The notes beneath the pieces are model-generated. The model saw only the letters and a program-made list of their open reading frames with translations. It had not been told where the DNA came from and did not search any database. This document shows, one piece after another, positions 52,821-63,500 of a stretch of DNA of 64,000 nucleotides. How positions within the stretch are numbered: position 1 is the first letter of the stretch; each line of letters begins with the position of its first letter. A program made the translations under genes and the position numbers. Origin of the DNA: Winogradskyella pelagia (GTDB lineage Bacteria; Bacteroidota; Bacteroidia; Flavobacteriales; Flavobacteriaceae); contig NZ_JAGEVF010000001.1 of the NCBI RefSeq assembly GCF_017581965.1, forward strand, positions 434,001 to 498,000, written 5' to 3'.

Positions 52821-52853
52821 AATCCTTGTTCATTGTTTTGGGCAAGGATTTTT
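52821..52853 (+). terminator. Intrinsic terminator after tRNA-Gln
   Basis: AATCCTTG (52821-52828) pairs with CAAGGATT (52843-52850) around a 14-base loop, and a run of five T residues (52849-52853) overlaps the end of the stem. The following stretch to 53007 shows nothing I can assign. Confidence 0.75.
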
Positions 52854-53007
52854 CATTTCGTATACCTAGGTTTTTATAGAAGTTAGTACTGTGCTGGATG
52901 CATCAACAATACATAGTTCAAAAACACGTTGAGGTAAAGCCTAGTGAGTAATTATTTTATTGCCTTTTGTAGCTTAATGACGACGTTGTTTATCAAAATA
53001 ATTAATT

Positions 53008-53832
53008 TTAAATCTTAAATGTAATTACAGGTCTTTTTGCGTGATTTACCAAATCTTCGCTAATACTTCCATTTAAAAAATGTGCAATGCCTTGCCTGCC
53101 ATGAGTGCTAATACCAATTAAATCGGCATCAATATCCTTTGAGAAATTTAAAACACCTTGCTCTATAGTAATATCATTATGTATATTAATAGTATAATTT
53201 TCAAATGATTGACCTGAGATGAAATCCTTAATTCGTGCGTTAGCTTCATAGGTAGTAATAAATTTGTTCGCGGTATTAACCATTAAAAGATGAATTTTAG
53301 CGCCAAAGCCTTCAGCAAGTTTAACGGCCTGTTTGTAAGTTGCTTTATTATCATTTTTAAAATCAGAAGCAAAAACAAAATCCTTAATATTGAAGGATTG
53401 ATGTTCGTTTTTAATAACTAATACAGGGACATCAGAAGTCCTAACCACCTTCTCCGCATTTGAGCCAACAAACATTTCCATTAAGCCAGATGTTCCATGA
53501 GAGCCCATTATTATCATATCGATATCAAATTCCTTACAAGCTTCTTTTATTTCATTAAAAGTGATATCTGCTTTTACCGTTTCGTGTACAGTTAGTCCTT
53601 TGAGATAATCGCTATCCATTAAATCTTCAAATTTTTTATGTGCCAACCTCATAAAAAATAGTGCTTCCGGCACATCGCTATGTGCATTGATTGGATCTAT
53701 TTGCTGCATAGGGATTTCCATCATGTGCAATAAATAGATGTCAGCATTAAATTTATTGGCCAGCATAGCGGCAACCTTTAAGGCATGCTCCGCCTGCTCA
53801 GAAAAGTCGGTAGGGACTAGAATGCGATTCAT
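53008..53832 (-). CDS. Tandem-domain universal stress protein
   Basis: The 274-residue protein has two Usp domains. The first (about 1-140) begins MNRILVPTDFSEQAEHALK and ends with the nucleotide-binding pattern GSHGTSGLMEMFVGSNAEKV, then SDVPVLVIK. The second (about 150-274) starts FVFASDFKND and ends STHGRQGIAHFLNGSISEDL followed by KRPVITF. Both keep the G-x2-G-x9-G(S) pattern, so nucleotide binding in both is possible. Its role is in general stress tolerance, otherwise unknown. It diverges from the rimP operon. Confidence 0.92.
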   Translation of the reverse strand: MNRILVPTDFSEQAEHALKVAAMLANKFNADIYLLHMMEIPMQQIDPINAHSDVPEALFFMRLAHKKFEDLMDSDYLKGLTVHETVKADITFNEIKEACKEFDIDMIIMGSHGTSGLMEMFVGSNAEKVVRTSDVPVLVIKNEHQSFNIKDFVFASDFKNDNKATYKQAVKLAEGFGAKIHLLMVNTANKFITTYEANARIKDFISGQSFENYTINIHNDITIEQGVLNFSKDIDADLIGISTHGRQGIAHFLNGSISEDLVNHAKRPVITFKI

Positions 53833-53889
53833 ACAGAAATGATTTTTGTTAGTCTTATAAATTTACTAAAATAAATCTAGTTTACTCTG

Positions 53890-53921
53890 TTTGCCTGTCT
53901 TATTATTATATTGTATATTTG
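53890..53921 (+). promoter_or_regulatory. Canonical Bacteroidota promoter for rimP-nusA-infB
   Basis: TTTG (53890-53893), a 20-bp spacer and TATATTTG (53914-53921) match the consensus. The predicted transcript starts near 53927, giving a leader of about 60 bases. Confidence 0.8.
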
Positions 53922-53948
53922 CATCAGCATTTAAGAAAATGAATATAT

Positions 53949-53973
53949 GAGAGGACGGACGTCCTCTCTTTTT
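53949..53973 (+). terminator. Leader attenuator upstream of rimP
   Basis: The perfect 8-bp stem GAGAGGAC/GTCCTCTC with loop GGAC is followed at once by TTTTT. It has all features of an intrinsic terminator, yet lies between the promoter and the rimP start, 14 bases before the ATG. It would stop most transcripts after about 47 bases unless antitermination occurs. NusA modulates hairpin-dependent termination in other bacteria, so feedback is likely but inferred. Confidence 0.7.
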
Positions 53974-53986
53974 ATATCAAAAAATA

Positions 53987-54448
53987 ATGCAGGATATTGT
54001 TCAAAAGCTATTAGATGAGGCCCTAGAGGAGCGAAGTGATTTGTTTCTGTTAGATTTATCCATTTCTTTAGATAATTCTATTAAAGTGGTTATTGATGGT
54101 GACAATGGTGTTTTAGTAGAAGATTGTATGTATGTGAGCCGAGCTATAGAGCATAATTTAGACAGGGATGAGCATGATTTTTCCCTTGAAGTATTATCGG
54201 CAGGAGCCGCGGCTCCCCTTAAAATGCCTAGACAATATACAAAACATGTTGGGAGAAACCTGCAGGTAAAAACAGAGCAAGGTGAATCGTTCGAGGGCCA
54301 GCTCAAATCTGTTGAGGATGATACCATTCTTTTAACATGGAAAACAAGAGAGCCAAAGCCAGTTGGCAAAGGAAAAATTACTGTCACCAAAGAGCAAGTT
54401 ATTGCATTTGTAGACATAAAGGAAGCAATAGTTAAGATTAAATTTTAA
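53987..54448 (+). CDS. rimP: Ribosome maturation factor RimP
   Basis: The 153-residue cytoplasmic protein helps mature the 30S subunit. The N-terminal domain has LFLLDLSISLDNSIKVVIDGD and the CMYVSRAIEHNLD segment, and FSLEVLSAGAAAPLK is the usual domain junction (LEVSSPG in many). The C-terminal Sm-like domain has GRNLQVKTEQGESFEGQLKSV. It heads the rimP-nusA-infB operon (12 bp to nusA). Its leader contains a strong terminator-like hairpin, so the operon's expression is probably attenuated. Confidence 0.95.
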   Translation: MQDIVQKLLDEALEERSDLFLLDLSISLDNSIKVVIDGDNGVLVEDCMYVSRAIEHNLDRDEHDFSLEVLSAGAAAPLKMPRQYTKHVGRNLQVKTEQGESFEGQLKSVEDDTILLTWKTREPKPVGKGKITVTKEQVIAFVDIKEAIVKIKF

Positions 54449-54460
54449 TTCAAACCAATT

Positions 54461-55693
54461 ATGGAAAATGTTGCGTTAATTGAGTCATTTTCAGAATTTA
54501 AAGATGATAAATTAATTGATAGGGTAACGCTAATGGCGATTCTAGAAGATGTGTTACGTAATGCATTGAAAAAGAAATACGGTGATGACGATAACTTCGA
54601 CATTATCATTAATCCAGATAAAGGTGATTTAGAGATCTGGAGGAACCGAATTGTTGTTGCTAATGGTGAAGTCGAGGAGCCAAATCAAGAAATAGAACTA
54701 TCTGAAGCTCAGAAAATTGAACCGGATTTTGAAGTTGGTGAAGACGTTGCAGAAGAGGTGAAATTAATTGATTTGGGACGACGTTCTATTTTAGCATTAA
54801 GACAAAACCTGATTGCTAAGATTCATGAGCACGATAACACCAATATCTACAAGCAGTTTAAAGAATTAGAAGGTGAAATTTACACGGCTGAAGTTCACCA
54901 CATAAGACATAGAGCAATTATATTGTTGGATGATGATGGAAATGAAATTATTTTGCCTAAAGAGAAGCAGATTCCTTCGGATTTCTTTAGAAAAGGTGAA
55001 AATGTCCGTGGTATTATTGAGAGTGTAGAACTCAAAGGAAGCAAGCCGGCCATTATTATGTCTAGGACATCTCCTGTATTTTTGGAGAAGTTGTTCGAGC
55101 AAGAGATTCCAGAAGTTTTTGACGGGTTAATTACGGTTAAAAAAGTAGTGAGGATTCCGGGCGAAAAAGCAAAAGTTGCTGTAGATTCTTATGACGATAG
55201 AATTGATCCCGTGGGTGCTTGTGTAGGGATGAAGGGCTCAAGAATTCATGGTATTGTTAGGGAGCTAGGAAACGAAAACATTGATGTGATCAACTTTACC
55301 AATAACATTCAGTTGTTTGTAACAAGAGCATTAAGTCCAGCCCGTGTTACTTCGTTAAAATTAGATGAAGAAAATATGCGCGCCGAAGTACTGCTAAAAC
55401 CTGAAGAGGTTTCTAAGGCCATCGGTAGAGGAGGTCACAACATTAGATTGGCAGGACAATTAACAGGATTTGAGATTGACGTATTTAGAGAAGGGGCTGA
55501 AGAGGATGTAGAGCTATCGGAATTTAGCGATGAAATAGATGGGTGGATTATAGAAGAGTTCAGTAAGGTTGGCCTAGACACGGCTAAAAGCATATTAGAA
55601 CTAGACATTGAGGATTTAGTTAAACGTACAGATTTAGAAGAGGAAACTATTACAGAGGTGATAAAAATTCTGAGAGAAGAATTTGAAGAATAA
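54461..55693 (+). CDS. nusA: Transcription termination/antitermination factor NusA
   Basis: The 410-residue protein binds RNA polymerase and controls pausing, termination and antitermination. The N-terminal domain (about 1-130) has the family's initial helix SFSEFKDDKLIDRVTLMAILE; an S1 domain follows (about 130-205, EGEIYTAEVHHI, ILLDDDGNEIILPKEKQIPS). Two KH domains follow (KVAVDSYDDRIDPVGACVGMKGSRI and AIGRGGHNIRLA). A short acidic C-terminal part remains instead of the two repeats of E. coli NusA, as usual in Bacteroidota. It is the middle gene of its operon. Confidence 0.96.
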   Translation: MENVALIESFSEFKDDKLIDRVTLMAILEDVLRNALKKKYGDDDNFDIIINPDKGDLEIWRNRIVVANGEVEEPNQEIELSEAQKIEPDFEVGEDVAEEVKLIDLGRRSILALRQNLIAKIHEHDNTNIYKQFKELEGEIYTAEVHHIRHRAIILLDDDGNEIILPKEKQIPSDFFRKGENVRGIIESVELKGSKPAIIMSRTSPVFLEKLFEQEIPEVFDGLITVKKVVRIPGEKAKVAVDSYDDRIDPVGACVGMKGSRIHGIVRELGNENIDVINFTNNIQLFVTRALSPARVTSLKLDEENMRAEVLLKPEEVSKAIGRGGHNIRLAGQLTGFEIDVFREGAEEDVELSEFSDEIDGWIIEEFSKVGLDTAKSILELDIEDLVKRTDLEEETITEVIKILREEFEE

Positions 55694-55765
55694 TACCTAT
55701 CAATTCAAATGTTTCACAAAGTTGAATTGATAAAATAATTATAAGTTTTATATTACAGGCAATTT

Positions 55766-58426
55766 ATGGCTCAAATAAGAATAAATAAAGTATTAAGGGA
55801 ATTGAATATCTCGTTAGATCGTGCAGTAGATTTTTTAGAATCTAAAGGCATTGAAATTGAGAAGAGCCCAAATACAAAAATTTCACAGGAGGTTTATGAT
55901 ACATTAGCTGATGAATTTCAGACTGATGCAACCAAGCGTGAGAAAGCCCAGGAAGTGAGCGAGGCCAAACTCAAAGAGAAAGAAAAGCTCAGAGAGCAAA
56001 GAGAGCGCGAGATTGAAGAAAAACAGAAAAAGGAGCCTGCACAGGAAACCGTAGTTAAAGCAAAGGCAGAGTTGAGTGGACCAAAGAAAGTTGGTAAAAT
56101 AGAATTAGACAAGCCAAAAGCCAAGCCTAAAGAAGAACCAAAACCTGAAGCCGAAGTGCCAACTGAGCCAACTAAGCCAGTTGAAATAAAGGAAAAAAAG
56201 AAAAAAGCTCCAGTAACTCCTAAAAAAGGGGAAAAGATAAAAGAAGAAGTTTCTGAGCCTGAGTCGAATGAACCTGTTGAAGCAAAATTAAAAACACAGT
56301 ATCAAAAGCTGTCGGGTCCTACAACTACTGGGAAGAAAATAGACCTTTCTAAATTCAATAAACCTAAAAAGAAAAAAGAGGATAAGCCTAAAGACGATAA
56401 GGGCGGAAACAAACGTAAGCGACGAAGAATAAGTAAGGCAGGTGGTGATAAACCGAATTTTGATAATCGCAGACAACGTGGTAAAACTGGCAACAGGCCT
56501 AAAGTTGTAAAGGAAGAACCAAGTGAAGAAGATGTACAAAAACAAATTCGTGAAACTCTAGAAAAGCTTCAAGGTAAGTCCAATAAAGGAAAAGGTGCTA
56601 AATATAGAAGAGAGAAAAGAGAACAACATAGAGAGCAGACAGAGAAAGATCTTCAAGCTGAAGCAGCAGAGAGTAAAATTCTAAAAGTAACAGAATTTGT
56701 TACGGTTAGTGAAGTTGCCACAATGATGAATGTTGGTGTTACAGAGGTAATTTCTGCATGTATGTCATTGGGAATGATGGTTACTATGAACCAAAGACTA
56801 GATGCTGAGACACTGTCTATTGTTGCAGACGAATTTGGTTATGAGGTTGAGTTTGTAACCACAGACATCGAAGAAGCCATAGAAGAAGCACAAGATAGTC
56901 CTGAAGATTTAAAACCGAGGGCACCAATTGTTACTGTAATGGGTCACGTTGATCACGGTAAAACTTCTTTGCTTGATTATATAAGAGAAGAAAATGTAAT
57001 AGCAGGTGAATCAGGTGGTATTACCCAGCATATCGGTGCTTACGGCGTTGAGTTGGCTAATGGCCAAAAAATAGCATTCTTAGATACTCCTGGTCACGAG
57101 GCCTTTACCGCAATGCGTGCTCGTGGGGCACAAGTTACTGATATCGCTATTATCGTTGTAGCAGCAGACGATGCGATAATGCCGCAAACTAAAGAAGCTA
57201 TTTCACACGCTCAGGCAGCAGGAGTGCCAATAGTTTTTGCAATAAATAAGATTGATAAACCAGATGCCAATCCAGAAAAGGTAAAAGAAGGCCTTGCGAA
57301 TATGAATTTGTTGGTAGAAGATTGGGGTGGAAAAATTCAATCTCATGATATTTCTGCAAAGGTTGGAACGGGCATTAAGGAACTTCTAGAAAAAGTATTG
57401 CTAGAGGCCGAGTTGTTAGAACTTGAAGCTAACCCTAATAAACCTGCTAATGGTACTGTAGTTGAAGCCTACCTAGATAAAGGTAGAGGTTATGTTTCTA
57501 CAATTTTAGTACAAGCAGGTACTTTAAGAGTAGGAGACTACGTTCTTGCTGGCAAGCATAGTGGAAAAGTTAAGGCTATGCAAGATGAACGAGGCAACGA
57601 AGTTAAAGAAGCAGGTCCGTCAACACCAGTTTCTATATTAGGTCTGGATGGGGCGCCTCAAGCGGGTGATAAGTTTAGTGTGTTTGAAGATGAGCGTGAA
57701 GCCAAGCAAATAGCTACAAAACGCACCCAATTGCAACGAGAGCAATCTGTACGAACTCAGCGTCATATTACTTTAGATGAAATTGGTAGACGTATCGCTT
57801 TAGGAGATTTCCAAGAATTGAACATTATTCTTAAAGGTGATGTGGATGGTTCTGTTGAAGCATTAACAGATTCCTTCCAGAAATTATCAACAGAAGAAAT
57901 ACAGGTTAATATAATTCATAAAGGCGTTGGAGCCATAACCGAAAGTGATGTGCTTTTAGCTTCTGCATCAGATGCCATTATCGTCGGATTTAATGTAAGA
58001 CCTGTAGGTAATGCTAGAGCAATTGCTGATAAGGAAGAAATTGATATAAGAACATATTCCATTATTTACGATGCCATTAATGATCTTAAAGATGCAATGG
58101 AAGGTATGTTATCTCCAGAGCTCAAAGAAGAAATTACTGGTACAGCTGAGATAAGAGAGACCTTTAAGATTTCTAAAATAGGAACAATTGCTGGATGTAT
58201 GGTAACCAATGGAAAAATTTACAGAAATTCAGGAGTTAGAATTATTAGAGATGGAGTGGTAGTCTTTACTGGTGAGTTGACTTCTTTAAAACGTTTTAAA
58301 GACGATGTTAAAGAAGTGTCTAAAGGTTACGATTGTGGTATGCAAATCAAAAATTATAATGATATCAAAGAAGGTGATATTATAGAAGCATTCCAAGAAG
58401 TAGAAGTAAAGAAAACGCTGAAGTAA
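55766..58426 (+). CDS. infB: Translation initiation factor IF-2
   Basis: The 886-residue GTPase brings initiator tRNA to the 30S subunit. It begins with an IF2-N domain ([20 protein letters not shown]), followed by a long Lys/Glu/Pro-rich linker (about 75-290) and a second IF2-N-like domain. The G domain (about 380-550) has [14 protein letters not shown] (G1), DTPGHEAF (G3) and [12 protein letters not shown] (G4). Domains II to IV follow, ending with [15 protein letters not shown] and [18 protein letters not shown]. The size is usual for Bacteroidota. It ends the rimP operon, followed by a shared terminator. Confidence 0.97.
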   Translation: MAQIRINKVLRELNISLDRAVDFLESKGIEIEKSPNTKISQEVYDTLADEFQTDATKREKAQEVSEAKLKEKEKLREQREREIEEKQKKEPAQETVVKAKAELSGPKKVGKIELDKPKAKPKEEPKPEAEVPTEPTKPVEIKEKKKKAPVTPKKGEKIKEEVSEPESNEPVEAKLKTQYQKLSGPTTTGKKIDLSKFNKPKKKKEDKPKDDKGGNKRKRRRISKAGGDKPNFDNRRQRGKTGNRPKVVKEEPSEEDVQKQIRETLEKLQGKSNKGKGAKYRREKREQHREQTEKDLQAEAAESKILKVTEFVTVSEVATMMNVGVTEVISACMSLGMMVTMNQRLDAETLSIVADEFGYEVEFVTTDIEEAIEEAQDSPEDLKPRAPIVTVMGHVDHGKTSLLDYIREENVIAGESGGITQHIGAYGVELANGQKIAFLDTPGHEAFTAMRARGAQVTDIAIIVVAADDAIMPQTKEAISHAQAAGVPIVFAINKIDKPDANPEKVKEGLANMNLLVEDWGGKIQSHDISAKVGTGIKELLEKVLLEAELLELEANPNKPANGTVVEAYLDKGRGYVSTILVQAGTLRVGDYVLAGKHSGKVKAMQDERGNEVKEAGPSTPVSILGLDGAPQAGDKFSVFEDEREAKQIATKRTQLQREQSVRTQRHITLDEIGRRIALGDFQELNIILKGDVDGSVEALTDSFQKLSTEEIQVNIIHKGVGAITESDVLLASASDAIIVGFNVRPVGNARAIADKEEIDIRTYSIIYDAINDLKDAMEGMLSPELKEEITGTAEIRETFKISKIGTIAGCMVTNGKIYRNSGVRIIRDGVVVFTGELTSLKRFKDDVKEVSKGYDCGMQIKNYNDIKEGDIIEAFQEVEVKKTLK

Positions 58427-58444
58427 ATAGAATTTTATAGAAAT

Positions 58445-58473
58445 AAAAAAGAGCGGTTTTACCGCTCTTTTTT
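58445..58473. terminator. Bidirectional terminator between infB and the SPOR gene
   Basis: The stem GAGCGGT/ACCGCTC with loop TTT is flanked by A6 and T6, so it can act in both directions. Its right arm is part of the coding sequence of the convergent SPOR gene, whose stop codon (58459-58461) lies in the loop. Confidence 0.85.
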
Positions 58474-58860
58474 ATTTTTTAATAAGTCTGTTTTTGGTTG
58501 AAAAATAATAGCATTCATATAATTTTTCTTTATTTTTTGAAGAGCTCGATCCGCTTCAAGCCTTGAGGCAAAATTGCCTACCCAAACTTTATAATTTGGT
58601 GTATTCCATTCTATTTCAACAGGAAAATTATCGTATAAGTCCAGAAAGTTTGCCTTTTCTTTTTGCGCCTTATCTGGATCAACACTTTGGTAAACTTGTA
58701 TCTTGTAAACTTTTAAAGTAGAAATATCTTTCTTATACTCTAGGAGTTTATCAATGTCTGGGTGCTGTGTTACGGTAACTTGCCCTTCTTGAGCAATCAT
58801 CCATAAGGGATGTCCAATAAAGCAAATTGTAATTAATATAAATCTATAGATATTTTTCAT
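58459..58860 (-). CDS. Exported SPOR-domain protein
   Basis: The 133-residue protein has a signal peptide (MKNIYRFILITICFIGHP; cleavage likely near MIAQ). Its single domain, about residues 48-125, looks like SPOR: KVYKIQVYQSV at the start and NYKVWVGNFASRLEADRALQKIKKNYMNAIIF at the end, where VxVGxF and EADRAL are typical. SPOR domains bind denuded glycan strands of peptidoglycan and often sit in division proteins. The rest of the protein is short, so the role is open. It has its own promoter element upstream (58878-58885). Confidence 0.8.
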   Translation of the reverse strand: MKNIYRFILITICFIGHPLWMIAQEGQVTVTQHPDIDKLLEYKKDISTLKVYKIQVYQSVDPDKAQKEKANFLDLYDNFPVEIEWNTPNYKVWVGNFASRLEADRALQKIKKNYMNAIIFQPKTDLLKNKKER

Positions 58861-58877
58861 TAATCATTATTTTGAGA

Positions 58878-58885
58878 CAAAGTTA
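58878..58885 (-). promoter_or_regulatory. -7 promoter element for the SPOR gene
   Basis: The minus strand reads TAACTTTG (TAnnTTTG), about 18 bp before the start codon. The -33 position is not convincing. Confidence 0.5.
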
Positions 58886-59070
58886 TATTTATTTCTAAAA
58901 ACGCTTTCTTACAACACATTATTACTAATTATAAAGATATATAACGTATATATTTTAACCAAAAAATAGATTGAAAGTACAGCAAAACAAGTTAGTTCGG
59001 CTATTATTTAGAATAATTATAAATTAGCTATTAACACTTCACTAACATTCCGAAAATCGACTTTATATCT

Positions 59071-59078
59071 TACTTTTG
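59071..59078 (+). promoter_or_regulatory. -7 promoter element for the ACIII operon
   Basis: TACTTTTG matches TAnnTTTG and lies about 80 bp before the preferred start of the cytochrome gene. The intergenic region upstream (58886-59070) holds nothing else that I recognise. Confidence 0.45.
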
Positions 59079-59157
59079 CCAGAGTTTTTATCAACATGAT
59101 TTTTATCATATTTTGAAAAAATCGTACCAAACTTTAGAAGATAATTCAACATATAAT

Positions 59158-60477
59158 ATGAAACACGTTATCTACCGTAATTTAACCTCTAAGATTCTTA
59201 GTTTCGGTTTTATTTTTTTCCTTACGTTTTCAATTTCACTTAATGCCCAAGACGAAACTGCAGCAACTGCTGGCGACCCTGTAAACGGGAAGTCGTTGTT
59301 TAATGCAAATTGTGCTGCTTGTCATAAATTAAACAAGCCAATGACAGGTCCGGCTTTAGCCAATGTTGAGCAACGTCTTTATGACGAGGAAGGGCTAGAC
59401 AGGGAGTGGTTGAATAAGTGGATTAGAAATAGTTCTGCATTGATTAAGTCTGGTGATGCCTATGCAAACAAGGTTTACAATGAATGGAATCAGGTAGCAA
59501 TGAATGCTTTTCCTCAATTGACGGATCAACAAATCACTGATATTTTAGCCTACACGGCTGCACCACCTCCAGCACCTGTAGTTGCGGATACGGCTGTTGC
59601 CCAAGAAGGTGGAGGTGCTCAAGGAGGCATTTCTAATGAGATTATTTTAGGAGCGTTAGCTGTTCTCTTTGGCTTGTTGGCCATGGCTTTAATAGTCGTA
59701 AAACGTACATTGAATCGTTTTGCTGATGCTAAAGGTATTCCAGTAGTTGAAGAAGGCGAGAAGCGTTTACCCTTATGGAAAGCTTTCGCACAAAACCAAT
59801 TTTTAGTTTTGGTAACGTCAATTTTCTTTTTACTATCCAGTGGTTATTTTGTCTACGGTTACTTAATGCAAGTTGGAATTGACCAAGGATATGAGCCTGT
59901 GCAACCAATACATTACTCACATAGAATCCATGCTGGTGATAATGGAATCGATTGTAAATACTGTCACTCTTCGGCAAGAGTATCTAAGCATTCAGGTATT
60001 CCATCACTTAACATCTGTATGAATTGTCACAAAGCTATCGGTGAAGTTGCTGAAGTTACCCAACAAGAGGGTATTAATGAGTACGGTGTAGATTACAATG
60101 CAGAAATTCAGAAGTTATATAAAGCCGTGGGCTGGGATGAAAGCACACAGTCTTATACAGGTGAAACAGCTCCTGTAGAATGGATAAGAATTCACAATTT
60201 ACCAGATTTGGCTTATTTTAATCATGCTCAGCACGTGTCGGTTGCAGGTGTAGAATGCCAGACATGTCACGGACCAGTTGAAGAAATGGAAATAATGTAT
60301 CAGCATGCGCCATTAACTATGGGTTGGTGTATTAATTGTCACAGAGAGACGAATGTGAACGTGAAGGATAATGGCTATTATACTAAGATACATGAAGAGT
60401 TGTCCAAAAAATATGGTGTGGACCAATTGACCGCTGCACAAATGGGTGGTTTAGAGTGTGGTAAGTGTCACTATTAA
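59158..60477 (+). CDS. actA: ACIII multiheme cytochrome c, ActE-ActA fusion
   Basis: Starting from ATG at 59158 (a TTG at 59113 would add a tail before the signal) the 439-residue protein has a signal segment ending LNAQ. A monoheme cytochrome c domain follows (CAACH at 52-56, with a likely axial Met further on), then two membrane helices around 165-185 and 218-240, then five CxxCH sites (CKYCH, CMNCH, CQTCH, CINCH and CGKCH at the very end). The pentaheme half matches ActA of alternative complex III; the monoheme half corresponds to the separate ActE of other species. The complex oxidises quinol and passes electrons to cytochrome c or oxidase. ActB follows 28 bp downstream. Confidence 0.9.
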   Translation: MKHVIYRNLTSKILSFGFIFFLTFSISLNAQDETAATAGDPVNGKSLFNANCAACHKLNKPMTGPALANVEQRLYDEEGLDREWLNKWIRNSSALIKSGDAYANKVYNEWNQVAMNAFPQLTDQQITDILAYTAAPPPAPVVADTAVAQEGGGAQGGISNEIILGALAVLFGLLAMALIVVKRTLNRFADAKGIPVVEEGEKRLPLWKAFAQNQFLVLVTSIFFLLSSGYFVYGYLMQVGIDQGYEPVQPIHYSHRIHAGDNGIDCKYCHSSARVSKHSGIPSLNICMNCHKAIGEVAEVTQQEGINEYGVDYNAEIQKLYKAVGWDESTQSYTGETAPVEWIRIHNLPDLAYFNHAQHVSVAGVECQTCHGPVEEMEIMYQHAPLTMGWCINCHRETNVNVKDNGYYTKIHEELSKKYGVDQLTAAQMGGLECGKCHY

Positions 60478-60505
60478 TTGTTAATTAGAAGTAATTCATA
60501 GATAT

Positions 60506-63500
60506 ATGTCATCAAACAAGAAATACTGGAAAAGTGTTGAAGAACTAAACGAAAACAGTTCTTTAATAGAGACGCTTCAACAGAATGAGTTTGTAGAAGA
60601 AATCCCAACAGATGAGTTTTTGGGTGATAAGGATTCTTTAGAGTCGTCATCAACATCGCGAAGAGATTTCTTAAAATATGTAGGTTTCAGTACAGCAGCG
60701 GCATCTTTAGCCGCTTGTGAAGGTCCTGTAATTAAGTCTATTCCTTATGTGGTACAACCTAAGGAAATCATACCTGGTGTAGCTAATTATTATGCTACTA
60801 CAATAGCAGATGGTTACGACTTTGCAAGTGTTTTAGTTAAAACTCGTGAAGGACGACCTATAAAAATAGAGAACAATACTGATGCCGCCACTAATGGAAT
60901 GGCAAATGCAAGAGTGCATGCATCTATTTTAGGTCTTTACGATAACTTAAGAGTAAAGGCACCAACGAAAGGAGGTTCAGCAATCTCTTGGGATACATTT
61001 ATGGCTGAAACTACATCTAAGCTAGATGTGTTAAAAGCAGAAGGAAAGGAGATAGCTATCCTTACACAGACTTTTTCAAGTCCGTCTACACGAAATTTAA
61101 TAGCAGATTTTAAGGAAGAGTATACAAATGTGCGCCATGTAGAGTATGACGCTATATCAGAATCTAAAACTTTAGAAGCTTTTCAAGCTAAATATGGAGA
61201 GTATGCTATGGCTAACTACGATTTCTCTAAAGCCATGACCATAGTCTCTGTAGGAGCAGATTTTCTCGGTGATTGGCAGGGCGGAGGATATGAATCAGGT
61301 TATGCCAAGAATAGAATTCCGCAAAATGGAAAAATGTCTCGTCATATCCAGTTTGAGTCCAATATGAGTTTAACTGGAGCTAACGCAGATAAGCGTGTTC
61401 CAATGACTGGATCCGAACAGAAATTGGCATTGGCAAAATTATATAGCTATGTAACTGGTAATTCGGTTGGTGGTAGTTTGCCCGAAGGTTTAGATAAAGC
61501 AGTAAGAAGTGTTGCCTCTGAAATTAGTAAAGCAGGTAGCAATGCCGTAGTAGTTACTAGTATTCAGGATATAAATGCACAAACTGTAGTTTTAGAGTTG
61601 AACGAATACTTAAAAAGTAAGGCTTTTGACCCAAAAACAACCGTAAAAACAAGACGAGGTAACGATAACGCGGTTAAAAGTTTGGTTAATGATATGAAAG
61701 CAGGTAAAATTTCTGCAATTATCATGGCTGGTGTTAACCCAGTGTATACCTTGCCAAATAGCTCAGATTTTATAGAAGGTTTAAAGAAAACGGAGTTATC
61801 AATTTCTTTCTCAATGAAAGAGGACGAAACCTCGAGTGAGTGTCAATATATTGCGGCCTTACCTCATTATTTAGAATCTTGGGGAGACTATGAGTTTAAA
61901 AAAGGGCACTATAGCTTAATGCAACCAACCATAAGACCTTTATTTGACACCAAGCAATTTCAAGAAGTTTTAATGGGATGGACAGCTAACCAGCAGTCCT
62001 ACCGTGACTACATAAAGCTAATTTGGTCTGAAGATATCTTAAACGGAGCATCTTTTAACAAAGCTGTCCAAGATGGTGTTTTCGTATCCTCCTATGATGA
62101 AATGGGCGATTATGACAAATTAGAGGAAAATAACTCAGGAAATGAAGATGACATAGAAATGCCTAGTGGAAATGCAGCCAGAGCGTTGGCTTCTTCTGCG
62201 AAGTCCAAAGGAATGGAATTGATTCTCTATCCCAAAGTAGGGATGGGAGACGGTCAACAAGCAAATAATCCTTGGTTACAAGAGTTCCCTGATCCAATAA
62301 CAAGAACCTCTTGGGATAACTACCTTGCAGTTTCTAAAGCAGACGCTGACACTATGGGTTTTGTCAATGAGAACGTAGCAAATGGCGGACTTAATGGGTC
62401 TTATGCTAATGTTACCGTTAATGGTGTTACAGTATCAAATATTCCAGTTATCATTCAGCCTGGCCAAGCCAAAGGAACTGTTGGATTAGCATTTGGGTAT
62501 GGAAAAACCAAAGGCTTAAAACAAGAAATGCAAACAGGTGTCAATGCTTATCCTTTGTATCAAAATTTTTCAAGTGTACAGAATGTAACAATTGAAAAGG
62601 CATCCGGAATGCATGAATTTGCCTGCGTTCAACTTCATAATACCTTAATGGGTAGAGGGGATATTATCAAGGAAACTACACTTGAAATCTTCAATACTAA
62701 AGATAAGAACTATTGGAATGCGATTCCAAAAGTATCTAAGGACCATATAGAAACACCTGTTACATCGCCAGATGTAGACCTTTGGGATTCTTTTGATCGT
62801 TCAATAGGTCATCACTTCAATTTATCAATTGATTTAAATGCATGTACAGGTTGTGGAGCATGTGTTATAGCGTGTCATGCAGAAAATAACGTCCCAGTCG
62901 TTGGAAAATCAGAAATGCGTCGTAGCCGCGATATGCACTGGTTGCGTATAGATAGATATTATTCATCTCAAGATTCTTTTGAAGGTGATAATGAGAAAAA
63001 GGATAACATCTCTGGACTTAGCAGTTCGTTGAGCGAATTTGGGGAAATGGAGAGCCCAGCGGACAATCCGCAAGTCGCTTTCCAGCCGGTAATGTGTCAG
63101 CACTGTAATCATGCACCTTGCGAAACAGTGTGTCCAGTTGCTGCTACAGTACATAGTCGTCAAGGTCAGAATCACATGGCTTACAACCGTTGTGTAGGTA
63201 CGCGTTATTGTGCAAATAACTGTCCTTATAAAGTAAGACGATTTAACTGGTTCTTGTATAATAAAAACGATGAGTTTGATTACTATATGAACGATGACCT
63301 AGGACGAATGGTCCTTAACCCTGACGTAACTGTCCGTTCTAGAGGTGTGATGGAGAAATGTTCATTCTGTATCCAAAAAACTCAAAAAACTATATTGGAC
63401 GCGAAGCGTGCTGGTCGTCCTGTTGAAGATGGAGAATTCCAAACAGCTTGTTCTGCTGCATGTGGCAATGGCGCTATGGTGTTTGGCGATATAAATGATG

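Noticed and set aside
52913-53007. Possible second RNA gene after tRNA-Gln
   Set aside because: No cloverleaf, terminator or structured element could be found in this stretch.
59113-59157. TTG start adding 15 residues to the ACIII cytochrome
   Set aside because: The ATG at 59158 places a clean signal sequence at the N-terminus.
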